Counted from the stretch's first letter, positions 44,241 to 57,513 are shown. The stretch: DNA of 64,000 nucleotides from Jacaranda mimosifolia (GCA_018894105.1 CM032127.1:34058760-34122759), one strand, 5' to 3'. Program-made: numbers and translations. Notes: a model not told the origin generated them from the letters alone.

Positions 44241-46480
44241 TGTTGGGACAGTATCCGGCAAGCAAATTAGATTGGCGTTGTAAACTATTTCACTTGTGAT
44301 TGAATGATATTCTTTAAATGGCCATCTTCATCTTATGCACATATTTACATCACTGCCATTTGGTTGAAGCCTTTAGATGACACCAAACTATGGGACTTGG
44401 TCATGCACTTGGTGGTAATCATGAAATAGGTCTTACACGATCGTGATCTTAAATGCTTCCAAGTTGTTGGACCTTATGAGACTAAAGGCATCTAAGATCC
44501 AAATAGGCTTGTAATAACGATGCATTAATCCAAGAAGTTGGATATTGCTCCGTTTCATCAGCAATACCATATGAAATATGAGTGCATGTTAGTGGGTACT
44601 TATTAGAGAACAAGGCATTGAAGACCCATCCAAAGAATCCATTAGATAGCCGTAGTGGCAAGTTATCCAACTTACGCTAGTGTATATAATTAGTCCTTTG
44701 AACTAAGGATCCATTGCAACCTCGTGTTTAGGTCCTCATACTGTGACTCTTCTCTAGCCACGTAGTGAGTCATTTAGGTACAGATTGGGTGTAAGCTACC
44801 TAGACATGGGATTTATGAGATCCATGCTAGGATCCAACTCCTCATCATTCTGAAGGGCGAATACATCTCCAATGTATTCTATAATGATCGATTCCATGAA
44901 ATCCATGCGCAAGGTAGTATGATAATTTAGAAAAAGGTTTTCCAAAGATGAGGCCATAAAGGGAATCATACATTGAGAATAGAGACATAACATCGAGGCT
45001 ACTAAGGAGTTGACAAATATCTTGCTCTAGGCCTCTTCCAGGATATAGGAGACAAAATGACCATATTGGCATGGCATGCGTAGAGCTAGAATGGTTCTCC
45101 AAAAGTATTCATTTTGATCAACTACTTGGGCTACATGGGCTTGAGGTTGGACACCGATCATGGAGATTAGGTATTCTTCAATTAATAGAGATTAATTGAA
45201 TTTAGTTGATTAGTTTAAAGGAGTTTAAACTAAAGTGAATATTTAATATGCCAAAGTCACAAAGAGTTGTGAGCCTATGTCCAATGAATGGTAGAACCTA
45301 GCAGGTCACAACCAAAAGCCAATTGCATATCCTAGGCGATGAAAGAGAATTTTCTAAGAGTTAGAAAAATTCCTACATTACCGATTTGGAGGTTGACCAA
45401 TTGGCAGAAATGTTGCGGTCATTTTTGGCTTGATCAATTTAATTGTTAAATTGATCTAATTAATTTAAAGAATTAAATTAAGACCAATAATTAAGGAGTT
45501 AATTATTTGGTGCCACATGACTATCAATTGGTCAAGTTAACTTAAAGGGTTAAGTTAACAATTGCTAGCTTAAAGTATTAAGCTAATTAACTTAAAGAGT
45601 TAAGTCAAGGTAATTAATTAATTTAAAGGAGTTTAATTTAATTAAAATGGGGAATTAGTTTTGGAGGAAAAATTCAAATGAAATGTTCATTTGGTGTAAA
45701 TTAGAATTTATTAGGATGAGATTTTATAAGATGAAATGAAGATTCCAAATGAAATAAAATTCACACAAAATTCAAATTCAAATCAAATGCCAACTTGCAA
45801 TGCCAAGTCAGCGGTCACCCTTTGAGCAAGGTGTGATGACGCCTTGGAATCACACCATCCTCACTCCATATATAGATATAGAGAGAGGGGGGGCAATCAA
45901 GATTTAAGTGTGAAGAATTAGATTTTCTCCACTTTTCCCTCCAGTCTTCAAGTGGTCCATCATGTGTTGAAGCTTCACTTTCTTTTCTTCTCCTACCTCC
46001 AAATCAAGCCTCATCATTATGTTTCTTCTCTATATTCTCCATCTAATATTGGAGAGAATAGGATATTGCATTGGTGTATGGATCATAACATTAGAGGCAA
46101 GACGATTGGATTGCTCGCCTTTGGAGATCCAGTTTCTGATAGCAACTTGGAGACAGTTCTTGGTGGATTTGAGTTCTGATTGAGCTAAGTCTTTTACTAC
46201 AGATCCAACAAGGTGCTGTGGAGTCCCAATAAAATTTTTAGCTCAAATAAAAATCGTTTCATTGGGGAGATTTGGTCGCTTCTCTGCTGTGCCGCTGGGA
46301 GATAGTTTCCAAGTATTGCAGCATTTCTTCAAGCTTCTGTTGTTTTTTGAGCAAAACAAGGTAATCCTCACACCATATCTAAATTAATGGCATGTTTAGA
46401 TCTTTGTTATCATATGTAGCTTAGTTAATTTGCTTTCTTAATGCTTTGATTATTGGATCCTATGGCTACATGTGACTTCA
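44241..46480 (+). mobile_element. 3' LTR of element E
   Basis: Complete 2,240-bp LTR from TGTTGGGACAGTATCC to TGTGACTTCA. It has a purine tract on the left and a minus-strand leader (F) on the right, so element E appears to have inserted into F. Promoter at 45830-45882. Confidence 0.88.
45830..45882 (+). promoter_or_regulatory. LTR core promoter of element E 3' LTR
   Basis: Dyad GGTGTGATGACG / TGGAATCACACC with two changes, then CCATATATAGATATAGAGAG. Confidence 0.55.
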
Positions 46481-47962
46481 CAGAAAGCATCAAATCAAAG
46501 GTGCCATCACACAAAAGATAGTAGAATCATCATGTCACATAATATTGGTGGAAGACATGGATTAATTAAAACTCCTTTTAATTGTATTCATTTTAACTTA
46601 ATAGTTAAAAGTACATAGATTTCTCTAAGTGGAGGCATTTTCTTACTTGCAAAGATCTCATCAATTTTATCTTTTAGTTTAGGTTTTCTATGTCCTAAAC
46701 ATACATCTCATACATTAATAGGATATGGAAAGCATAAATAAGTAAATGCACATGGCATTCTCGTAGGGTGAGATGACCATGAGCCTTAAACAGGTAGTGC
46801 ATTTAGAGCCATAGTTGCACTACTTAGTTGAATTTAAATGAGTTGATTAAATCTAGCTATTACATAAATATATTCCCATAATTCATGCCTCCAATGGTCA
46901 TCTTATCTCCTTGCAACAATTACATGAGAAAACAAATCCTCACTCTTAGTGATTCTACTCTCATAACATTTACGAGATGGAAATTAAGAGGCATGCTAGC
47001 CCCAATTTAATACAACTATTTTTCAACAATTTGACACAAATAAAATCAATTTTAAAGGCTCATAATCATTCTCATTCATTCATCATCCATTCAACAATTA
47101 AATGAACAATAAATCAAGAATTGGCATTCAATTCCACAATTAAATACTTATCTCATAAACAATTAATTATCTAGCAAAAATAAGCATAACAATTATGCAT
47201 CTCATTTTTGCACCAAATTGAACATTAACTTGAACAAGATTTTAAAAGCAATCAAAAATTGCAAACATAATTTGGAGAACTTGAACAACACTTGTGCATC
47301 TATGTAGAATGATTTCGAGCAATTTTGATCACCAAAAAGAACACAAAAATGGCTCAAAACTCATCATCACCCTATCTGGGCATTACAGGCCTAGCCTGGG
47401 CACACGACTACGCATCAAGCGTGCCTGCTGTGTGGTCAGTGCCCTGTCATGGGCGGCGACTCCCCTATTTTGAGGAGCTAATTTTAGCTCAATGTTTGTG
47501 TACGAAAAATTTAAGGACTATTCTTAACACTGAATCACACATTACAGATAAATTTTCAAATTTCAAACACCTTTTGAAAATGAAAATTCAAGTGCTCAAA
47601 CATGCTTCAAAAATCAAGTTAGAGTAAGAATCACCATTCTTCAAAAGTCTCCAATTAACTCCAATCCATTTGGATCCAAAAATGACCAAAATACCTTAAA
47701 GCCAAACTTAACCTGCTATATCAACATATAACATCACCTAATGCTAAATCACAATTTAACATAATCATCCATAAATAAAAAAATACTAACATATGAATTA
47801 ACTCTTAAAACATATATTAGCATAATTTGATTCATCATCAAAGGAGCCACAAGCAATATCAACCTAACACTCCAATCCATGCCTTGGATCAAGTATTTAG
47901 ATATCTAGATCTATCGATCACATGAATCAAACAAACAAAAATTCAAATTAAAGAATGAAATA
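46481..47962 (-). mobile_element. Leader of minus-strand element F, truncated
   Basis: Matches the G leader (55943-57498) from about 56270 rightwards. The gag-proximal 330 bp and all coding parts are missing because element E's 3' LTR begins there. The GC-rich island is at about 47370-47465 and again differs in sequence. Ends at a perfect primer site. Confidence 0.82.
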
Positions 47963-47975
47963 GGCTCTGATACCA
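47963..47975 (-). other. Primer binding site of element F
   Basis: Perfect reverse complement of TGGTATCAGAGCC, two bases from the LTR end. Confidence 0.92.
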
Positions 47976-47977
47976 CT

Positions 47978-50117
47978 TGAAGAAGAGTATAGTACAAAGA
48001 TCCATGTAATAAAGAAAAAATATCTAAATCAAACTCGAAAACACTCAATCCAAGGATCAAATAATGCATCTAATTTAGATTTGATTACAAAAAATTACCT
48101 TGATTGGTTAAAATCCAAGGTGGGAAGAAGACAAGGTTGAACTCTTCAAAGTTGTCTCCTCCTAGCACTGCGGCAATTTGACAATGTTTTCCCTATCAAA
48201 ATACTTCCAAATTTGCTGAAATTTGGATAGTGCCTCACGAACACCTTGAGGAATATCCAGAAAGAAATTTAGCAAAAAAAAAGATCGAAAAGTGCTTGAA
48301 AAATGCCTCCAAAATTTCTGCACTACAGCGGATCTCTAAAGAGCAAGGCTATCCAAATGTCTAGCCCCCTAATGAAATAATCCACACACCCAAGGCAAGT
48401 CTCGATCAACCTCTAGAGAGCTGGAAACCAGAGGAAGAAGAAGTGATGAAGGCCGAATTTAGGAGAGGAGGTGAAGATGAATGTGTGAAACTTCAACACA
48501 TTAGTGGATCACACTCTTGGAGGGAAAAAGAGAATCTGGCATGTTAGTCTTGCATTTTGCCACCCACTCCTCTATTTATGGATAAAGAAGTGTGAGGCAA
48601 GTTGGCATCACACCTCCAATGAGGCTAGGCACCAACTAAGCAAGACAAGTCGCATGTGAAATATGAATTTCACTTGCATTTGAATTTCATTCGAAGTCTT
48701 CATTTCACCTCATAAAATGTCATCCGAGTGAAATCTAAATGCACCTCAAATGAACACAATTTAATTAATTTGTCTTCACTTAACTCCTTAAGTCAACTAA
48801 CTTAACTTCTTAAGTTAGAAGATGTTGACTTAACCTTTTAACTTGACTAATTAAGTGTTATATGGCACTAATTAAATTAACTCCTTAATTTAATCAGTCT
48901 AATTTAAATCCTTAAATTATTTTGATCAATTTAACAATTAAATCAATCAAGCTAAAATGACCAAAAATTAGCTAATAGTTTTCCTCCACAAAATCGGTCA
49001 CTAGGAATTTTTTCTAACTCTTAGAAAATTCCCTTCATCAAATAGCACTTTCTTTGGGGTTTTGTGTGTGACCCATTATGTTCTACCATTCATTGGGTAT
49101 GGACTCACAAATCTTGAGATATTTAGAATATCAAAATATTCACATTAGTTTAAACTCCTTTAAACTAATGACTCATTTCGACTGATCTCCATTAATTGAA
49201 GAGTACCCAATCTCCATGGTTAATGTCCAACCTCAAGTCCATGGAGCCCAACTAATTGGTTGAAATAAATATGCTCTTGGGGAACCATTCTAGCTTTAGG
49301 TTCCCATACAAATATGGTATTTCCATCTCCTATCTCCCAAAAAAGGCCTACGGTAAAATATTTCCAAGCTCCCTAATAGCCTCGATAACTATATTTCTCA
49401 TCTTTGGAAAACTCCTTTTTCAAATTATCATACTACATTGTGCAAAGATTTTGTGGAATTAATCATTATAGAACACATAGGAAATGCACTCGCCCTTCAT
49501 AACTATGAAGAGATAGATCCCATCTTGAATATCACAAACCTCCATACCTAAGTAGCTCATACCCAAGGGCAACTCGAATAACTCGTAGAGTGGTCAAGAA
49601 AGAGTTAAAGCATGAAGGCCTAAACATAAGGTGGCCATGGATCTTCAAGTCTAAGGACTAATTATATGCACTAGTGTAAGCTGGAGAATTTGCCACTATG
49701 GCTATCTAGTAGATTCTCTAGGTGGCCCGTCAATGAACTTGTTCTCTAACAAGCATCCACTAACATGCACCTATGTTTAACATTCATTGCTCATGAAACG
49801 AAGCAATATCCAACTCCTTGGATTTATGCATCACTAGTGCAATTCTATCCGAATTTTAGATGCCCCATCTCATAAGATTCTATGACTTGGAATATTTTAA
49901 GATCACAATCAAGTAAGACTTATTTCATGATCACCTCCCAGCACGCAACCAAGTCCCTAATCTTGTGTGATCTAAGGGTTTCAACCAAATGCTAGTGAAG
50001 TAAAACAGGCATAAGATGAAGATGGCCATTGAATATAAATATCATTTAATCACGATTGTATCACAAGTGAAATAGTTTACATGCCAATCCAATTGACTGT
50101 AGGGCACTATTCCAACA
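47978..50117 (-). mobile_element. LTR shared by elements F (5') and G (3')
   Basis: Complete 2,140-bp minus LTR. One side has a primer site (F leader), the other a purine tract (G). It therefore serves as 5' LTR of one internal domain and 3' LTR of another, an LTR-internal-LTR-internal array of the sort made by unequal recombination. Its dyad (GTGTGAGGCA / TGGCATCACACC) near 48590 is worn and its TATA region is changed to TATTTATGGAT. Confidence 0.87.
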
Positions 50118-50130
50118 ATCTCCCACTTGC
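50118..50130 (-). other. Polypurine tract of element G
   Basis: On the minus strand GCAAGTGGGAGAT, identical to that of element A, immediately next to the LTR tip. Confidence 0.88.
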
Positions 50131-50940
50131 CCTAAAACAAATTCCCCATAATCTTAAAACTCGTCTTCTCAAGATGTCCTTTAAAGACCTTTTGCGTCGG
50201 GGGTTTAGTCAGAGGATCTGCTATATTCTCTTTTGAGGCTACCCTATCAAGCTGGATGTCACCTCTATCAATGATCTCATGTCTCAAATGATATTATGTC
50301 AAAATGTGCTTGGATCGCTGATGAGATCTTGACTCTTTCACTTGTGCAACTGCTCCATTGTTATCACAGAAGACAACTACAGGTTCAGTAATGCTAGGCA
50401 CTACATCTAACTCTTAGATGAAGTTTTTCATCCAAACACCATCCTTTGTAGTTTTTGAACTCGTAATATATTCTGCTTCTATGGTGGAATCAACTATGGT
50501 GTCTTATTTGGAACTTTTTCAAAACTCATTACGCTACAACTGAGGCAAAATATATATGTCCAGAAGTAGATTTAGGTTATCTACAACAAATTAGAAACTA
50601 GAATCCAAATATCCCTTGAGTTTCAAATCTCTATTGCTATATACCAAATATAAATCCTTAGTACTTCTCAAGTACTTAAGGATTGCTTTAGCGACTTTCC
50701 AATGACATTTATTGGGATCAGATTGAAAGTAGCTCATCACACTTAGAGCACGTTATCCGGCCTTGTACATTGAACAACATACATTATGCTCCTTATGGCA
50801 GACGCATAAGGTATGTGGCATATTTTGCATCTCTCGTCGTTAGTCTTAGCGGCCATAGACTTGGAGAGATGGAGACCATGCCCCATTAGGATAAATCCTT
50901 TCCAGGATTCTTCCAATCTAAACCTCTTTAGTATCTTATT
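50131..50940 (-). pseudogene. RNase H of element G, broken
   Basis: On the minus strand: SMYKAG..ALSVMSYFQSDPN, CHWKVAKAILKYLRSTKDLY, YSNRDLKLKGYLDSSF, then a worn KQNILRVQKLQRMVFG stretch, SVITMEQLHK and the tail KDILRR.VLRLWGI before the purine tract. Many stops and frame changes. A single copy. Confidence 0.82.
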
Positions 50941-51800
50941 AATATATGGTGTTTAGGAAAGCCCCAACTTCCTTCTTGATCTATATTTATAGATATGTAT
51001 TCCTAATATGTAAGATGCTTCTCCCAAATTCTTTATAGAGAATTGTGTAGATAACCAGGCTTTAGTATACTCTAACATTTCTCTCTCATTCCCAATAAAA
51101 GAATGTCATCGACATAAAATTCAACAAACTGTACTCTACTCCCACTAGCTTTATTGTACACACAAGGTTCATACACATTTTTCATAAAGCCAAATGATTT
51201 GACTGTATTATCCAAATGTATGTCCCAACTTTGGGATGCCTTTTTGAGTCCATAAATGGACCTCTCGAGTTTGCAAACCTTTTACTCATTCCCTTTGGAT
51301 GTAAAACCTTGTGGTTGCACTATGTAAATTTTTTCTTTAATGTTTCCACTGAGAAAAATAGTTTTCACATCCATTTGCTACATCTCATAGTCATAATATG
51401 GGGCTATGGCAAGTAAAACCCTAATGGACATAGGCATAGTGACCGGTAAAAAGGTTTCCTCAAAATAATATCGGGTCTTTGAGTGTAACCCTTTGCTACT
51501 AGTCGCGCCTTATAGGTGATTACCTCTCCATTGACTCCTAGCTTCTAATTATAGATTCAGTTGCAACTAAATGATACTTTACCCTTTGGTAGATCTACCA
51601 AAGTCCATACTTTATTGGAATACATAGAGTCCATTTCGGATTTCATGGTGTCTAACCAATGTCTCGAATCTATGTCCAACATAACTTTCTCATAAGTCTT
51701 CGAATCACTATCCGATTGGCCCATCTCATGAAGGAATATGAAGTTTTTGGGTTGCTTCTTAATTTGTTCCGACCTTTTCAGAGGTTGTGTATAAGGCTCT
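50941..51800 (-). pseudogene. Reverse transcriptase of element G, broken
   Basis: On the minus strand: KTYEKVMLDIDSRHWLDTMK, SEMDSMYSNKVWTLVD, LGVNGEVITYKARLVAKGYT, then worn parts to FYVDDILLLG with an intact YVDD box at 51105-51116. LSKEFGRSILHIRNTYL-like and IKKEVGA-like parts follow. Stops and frameshifts exclude function, although the catalytic pair is kept. Confidence 0.85.
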
Positions 51801-52838
51801 TAAAGTTTATTTGTTTCTACTGCTTGTGGGGTTTGTTGATGATCTTGAACTTCATCAAGTTCAAATACAATGCCATTTCTCTCAAGTGAAATTTTCTTTT
51901 CCAGAAAGGTGGCATTCCTTGAAACAAACACCTTTTTTCTGAGGGATCATAGAAATAATAACCCAAAGACTCTCTTAGGTATCCCATAAACTTACAAAAG
52001 GTCGATCTAGTATCCTACTTGTCACACACTAGCCGCTTAATGTAAGCAGAAGACCCCTAAATCTTTAGAAAAGAGTAAGAGGGTACTTTGCTATACCACA
52101 TCTCATGTGGTATCTTTGGCACCGACTTTGAGGGTACTATATCTAGTAATCTCGTTGATGTTTGTGAGGCGTAACCCTAAAAGGATATAGGCACATCGAA
52201 AAAGCTCATCATAAAATATACCATGTCCAATAAGGTACGATTTCTCCTCTCTGCTACTCCATTGTGTTGGTTTGTGCCAGGTGGAGTCTATTAAGGGAAA
52301 ATTCCATTCTCCTTTAAATAATCCTCGAATTTGTACTTTATGGGATACATATGTTTGAACTGAGTATGATCACCAGTGAAGGTGATGAAATAAGAATAGC
52401 TTCCTCTCATACTAACTCTTAGTAGCCCACAAACATCCATATGGATCAAATTCAAAGGACTTATGGTTCAATCCATTTGTCTTACAAAAGGAGCTTTGGT
52501 CAATTTTTTCATTTAAACAAGACTCATAAGTAGGAAAATTCTCAATGCTACTAACATTTAGTGCTTCGAGAGCTTCTATCTTGTTCATCCTATTTTTGGA
52601 AATATGTCCAAGTCTTGCACACCATAAGATGGCATCTTCTTGGTTATCGAATTTTCTTTTACTTGGTTGAATGTGCAACAATGATGGTTGAGAATCCAAT
52701 ATGTACAATCCATTATTTAATGTACCTTGTGCAACTAAAGAAAAATTCTTTAATGCTTTCAACTTCCCATTAGATATAGAAAAATCATATCCTTCATTAT
52801 CCAATATGGAAATAGAAATAATGTTCTTAACAAGATTG
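51801..52838 (-). pseudogene. Integrase and pre-integrase of element G
   Basis: The minus-strand open stretch that ends in the solo LTR (52412-52838 in G) reads LVKNIISISILDNEGYDFS, LYILDSQPSLLHIQPSKRK, WCARLGHISKNRMNK, YESCLNEKI: the GAG_pre-integrase zinc domain with two of its four ligands changed (first H to C, first C to Y). Beyond it lie the worn core (FITFTGDH-like), WTPPGTNQ, GVAERRNRTLLDMVYFMMSF-like and the C-terminal part. Cut from the protease at 52838 by the solo LTR. Confidence 0.85.
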
Positions 52839-55080
52839 TGTTGGAATAGTGCCAAGCAAACCAATTAGATTGGCCTTGTAAAAACTATTTCCTTGTAAAC
52901 TAGTCCTGATTGAATGATGTTCCTTATATAGCCACCTTCATCTTACACTTTATATTACTTTACTTTCATTTGGATAAAGCCCTTGGATCACTTATGACTA
53001 CGGAACTTGGTTCGATGACCATAGAAGAAGTCTCACACGGTCGTGATCTTAAATCTTGCAAGTCATAGGATCTTATGAGATGGGGCATCTAAGATTCGAA
53101 TAGACTTGCACTAACGATGCATAAATCCAAGAGTTGGATATTGCTCTATTCCACGAGCAATCTATATGAGATATGGATGCATGTTAGTAGGTGCTTGTTA
53201 GAGAACAAGGTACTGAAGACCCTCTGGGGAATCTATTAGATAGTCGTAGTGGCAAGTCGGTAGTAGTCAATTCTCCCGCTTACGTTAGTGCATATTATTA
53301 GTCCTCTAACCAAAAGATCCATGGTAACCTTGTGTCCGGTCCTCATGCTTTGGCTTTTCCTTCACCACCTAGTGGGTCTTTCGGGTTGAGGTTAGGTATA
53401 AGCTACTTAGCATAAAGTTTTGTTAGATCTAAGATGAAATCCGACTCCTTGCTTTTGTGAAGGCCAAGTGCATCTCCTCTGTGTTCTATAACGATTGATT
53501 CCAAGAAATCCTTATGCAATGTGGTGTGACAATTTGGAAAAGGCATTTTCCAAAAGTGATGTCACACAAAGGAATCAAACATTAAGAATAGAAACATGGT
53601 ATTGAGGTTATTAGGGAGTCGACAAATATCTTACCCTAGGCCTCTTTCGAGAGACAGGAGATGGAAGGACCGTATTTGCATGGTACACGTAGAGTTATGA
53701 TCGTTCTCCAAAATATTCATTTCAGCCAATTAGTTGGGCTCCATGGTCTTAAGGTTGGACATCGACCATGGAGATTTGGTACTCCTCAATTAATGAGATT
53801 AATTGAATTGAGTCGATTAGTTTAAACAGAGTTTTAAACTAAAATAAATATAAGATATTCAAAAGTCACGAAGAGTAGTGAGCCCATGTCCAATAAATGG
53901 TAAAACCTATTGGGTCACACAAAAAAGCCAAACAGCCTCTAAAATTGGTAGAGCAATTTTCTAAGTGTTAGAAAATCACCCTTTGGTAATCGATTTTCAA
54001 AGGTCTAATCCAATGCTCATTTTTGGTTTGATTAATTTAAGTGTTAAATTAATCAGCTAATTTAAGAGTTAAATTAGACCAATAATAAAGGATTTAATTA
54101 TTTGGTACCATATTGATTATCAATTCGACAAGTTGACTTAAAGAGTTAAGTTAAATAATTTAAGCTTAAGAGTTAAGCTTGTTTGATTTAAGAGTTAAAC
54201 AAGGGTTAATTAATTAAATTAAAGGGTTTAATTTAATTAATGGGAAGAATAATTTTTGGAGGGAAAATTTAAATGAAGTGTTCATTTAAATTAGCATCTT
54301 AGTTGATTTGGAATTAGATTCTAAATGAAATTGAAATGCACTTAAAATGCAATTAAGACTTGAATTTGAATTTTTCCAACTTGGCATGCCACTTGGGCGG
54401 TCACCTTAAGGAAGGTGTGATGTCAACTAGCATCACACCTTTTACCTTCTATATATAGATATAGAGGGTGTGTGAATTTTGAATAAGCATTGCTGAAAAG
54501 TGTGAGAATTAGATTCTTGCATTCCCTCAAAAATCTCTCTCTCCATACATTACATCATGTGTTGAAGCTTTGCATCTCTTCTTCTTCCCAACCTAAAAAT
54601 CAGCCTCCTCTATCTAATTTCCTCCTCTCTAACTTCGGCTTCTAGTGAGGGGAAATTGGAAGATTGTTTGGTGTGTGGATCGTATCAATTGAGATAAGGC
54701 ACTTGACTTGCTTGATTTTGGAGATCCACCTGTAGCAACTTTTGGTTGGAAATATTTTATGGAGCGATCCAAAAGACTTTTTGACTTCAATTTTTCATAG
54801 TAGATTCCCCTATATATGTAGGTACTCCATATTTAATTTCATGAATTTTGGAGCAGTTTAGCCTGGGCAACCATTGTCGTCTTTCTGTTGTGCTAGTTCC
54901 AAACAATTTCTGGATTCGTGATAGATAGTTGATCTTCTTCTTACATTTGAGCTACAAGAGGTAATTCTTCATCCTAATCTAGATCTATAGCATGACTAGA
55001 TCCTTGGGAGCTTGAGTAGCTTAGTTAATTTCAAGCTTATGAAGTTTTGATTTATGGATCCTAATGGTACTCTTCCTTCA
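52839..55080 (+). mobile_element. Solo LTR (plus) between protease and integrase of element G
   Basis: Complete 2,242-bp LTR from TGTTGGAATAGTGCC to CTCTTCCTTCA in opposite orientation to G. It is flanked by GATTG (52834-52838) and GATTA (55081-55085), a 5-bp duplication with one change. On the minus strand the text YYVTN on one side and LVKN on the other are contiguous in other copies. Promoter at 54414-54468. Confidence 0.9.
54414..54468 (+). promoter_or_regulatory. LTR core promoter of solo LTR
   Basis: Dyad GGTGTGATG / CATCACACC, then TTCTATATATAGATATAGAG. Confidence 0.6.
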
Positions 55081-55260
55081 GATTAGTCACATAGTAGCAA
55101 AGGTCAATTACAATGTAGGAATTCTCCAAGTCCAACTTGATTACGCCTTCAACCATGGCCACAACTTTTGCTTCATTGCCCAAGCGGAGGATCATATCCC
55201 CATCATTGAGACTCCTTCTTCTTTCCATCCCTTGAAATGAATTACAAATGTGAGAACCAC
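55081..55260 (-). pseudogene. Protease of element G
   Basis: On the minus strand FDIACGSHICNSFQGMERRRS, then GDMILRLGNEAKVVAMVEGV, LDLENSYIVIDLCYYVTN. In the DTGCG motif the aspartate is kept but T-G has become I-A. This part is largely free of stops. It joins integrase text beyond the solo LTR. Confidence 0.83.
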
Positions 55261-55942
55261 ATGCGATATCAAATACCCACGAGAAGCATTTGTCAATAAA
55301 TGCACTTCAATGAAGTTCATACCCTTCACAAAGGCTGCAAGGTCATTCTTCATTGTCGCTTCGGTGGTCACTAATATGTTGACCAACTCATTAATCGTTA
55401 CTTCTTGCTTCGGCATGTTGAAGTTCAAAATGAATTAGTCAAATGAGCTAAGTAATGATTGTAGGATCAAATCCACATAGAGCTCATTATCCATGACCAC
55501 ATCCAGTTGACCAAGTTTCTCAGTGAGATCGACCATTTTAAGGTCATGGTTATGGACGCTTGAGCCTTCATTCATTCTAGTCTGGAAGAGCTCCTTAGAT
55601 AATGAAAACCTTCCGCATCTAGTATGCACGCCGTACAACTCTTATAGGTGCGAATGAATCTCAAGAGCAGTTTTTATGTGCTCGTGAGACTTTTGAAGCT
55701 CATTGGACATAGAAGCCAACATGAGGCAACATGTTTGTAGATCATCATCTACCCACTTCGTGAACATTTCACATGCCTCATTTTCGGCATAATCACTATT
55801 AGTATCCAGCGGACTTTGATTAAGAACAATAAGTCCTCCTATCGAACTCAAGAATAATTTTGAGGTTTCTAAGCTAATCTTTGAAGTTAGGCCCAATGAA
55901 TTTATTAGTTTCCAAAATAACATTGAATAGATTCTTAGTCAT
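55261..55942 (-). pseudogene. gag: gag of element G, lacking the zinc knuckle
   Basis: Start ATG at 55940-55942 (MTKNLFNVILETNKFIGPNF). Further parts: LNQSPLDTNSDYAENEACEM, DDDLQTCCLMLASMSNELQK, VHTRCGRFSLSKELFQTRMN, LTEKLGQLDVVMDNELYVDL. The minus stretch 55192-55428 runs without a stop from NMPKQEVTINELVNILVTTE through ATMKNDLAAFVKGMNFIEVH into the protease linker. About 200 bp that hold the basic region and CCHC knuckle in other copies are absent, and the frame is kept. Frameshifts elsewhere. Confidence 0.86.
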
Positions 55943-57498
55943 TTTGATTTGAACATTTCAAAAATTTGCAAAGGCAAAAAAAAAAATGGAGTATAAACAT
56001 GTGATTGAATATAGATATTGAAAACATGTTACTGGGCTTGTAGTAGACCCAAAACTCATGTGCCTTACATAAACAATCGAAAATTAAGTAAGTTTTGGTA
56101 ATTGCATCTCTATGAAACCCTTGATATATTTTGCATCACTTTTCATGTAGACCTACGACTCGTGTGCCATCTACACTGCTAGGTGTTAAGTCGAACCGAC
56201 CAATCAAGCTTTGATTCAAAACCACACTATGTCATCCCATGACCTGTATGCTAATGCATAGAAACGTCAAATCAAAGGTGCATCATATGCTAAGTATGTG
56301 ATCACAGCTTTTCTACCATAAGTGTGACCCACGACTTGTGTGCCATCACATAAAGATAATAGCATCATTATGTGATATACTATTGGTAGATGGCATGGAT
56401 TAATTAAAACTCCTTTTAATTTATATCCGTTTTGACTTAATATTTGAAAGCACTTTGACTCTTCTAAATGGAGGGATTTTCTTACTTGCAAAGATCTCAT
56501 CAATTTTTTCTTCTTATTTAGGTTTTCCATATCCTAACCATGCATCTCATACATCAATAGGATATGGAAAGCATAAATAAGTAAATACGCCTAGCATGCT
56601 CCTAGGGTGGGATGACCGTGAACCTTAACCAAGTAGTGCACTTTAGAGCCATAGTTGCACTATTTAGTTGATTTTAACTTGGTTGATTAAATCTAACTAT
56701 TACATAAATGTATCCCTATACATTTATGGGTCTTCATGTCTCCAATGGTCTTCTTGTCTCCTTGCAACAATTACATGAGAAAAAAAAAATCATCACTCGT
56801 AGTGATTCTACTATCATAACATTTACAAGATAGAAATTAAGAGGCATGCAAGCCCCAATTTAATAAAACCCTTTTCAATAACTTGAAACTAGGCGCTACT
56901 GCCCAACTAGGGCGCACAGCTGCGTGGTAAGCATGCACCAGGTGCACCCGTTACTGCGCTAGTGCTAGGCCAGGGCTAGCAGCTTGCACTATTTTGTGGT
57001 TTGGGCCAAGTCAATGTCATTTTGGTCCAAATTTTGTGCACCAAAAATCATGGACACCTCCATAACACTAAATCACACATTATAGATAAAATTCCAGATC
57101 TAAAACACCTTTTAAAAATGGAATTTCAATCTCAAACATGCTTCAAAAATCAAGTTTAAGTAATAATCACATTCTTCAAAAATCTCCAATTAACTCTTAT
57201 CTATTCGGATCCAAAAATGACCAAAACACCTTAAGGCCAAATTAAACATGCTATATCAACTTATAGCATCATCTAATGTTATATCAACATTTAACATAAT
57301 CATTCATGAATCAAAAACATACTAACATATGAATTAACTCTTAAAACACATATTAGCATAATTCAATTCATCATCAAAGAAGCCACAAACAACATCAACC
57401 AAACAATCAAATCCATGAATTGAATCAAGTATTTGGAGATCTAGATCAATTCATCACATGAATCAATCAAATAAAAATCCAAATTAAAGCATGAATTA
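55943..57498 (-). mobile_element. Leader of element G
   Basis: Non-coding leader with four motif sites (56043, 56147, 56230, 56322) of the form GGCACACGAGTCGTAGGTC or related on the minus strand. The GC-rich island is at about 56885-56990. About 350 bp between 56880 and the island, present in F at 47030-47370, are deleted. Confidence 0.82.
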
Positions 57499-57511
57499 GG
57501 CTCCAATAACA
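57499..57511 (-). other. Primer binding site of element G, worn
   Basis: Reverse complement matches TGGTATCAGAGCC at most positions with several changes, two bases from the LTR end. Confidence 0.72.
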
Positions 57512-57513
57512 CT

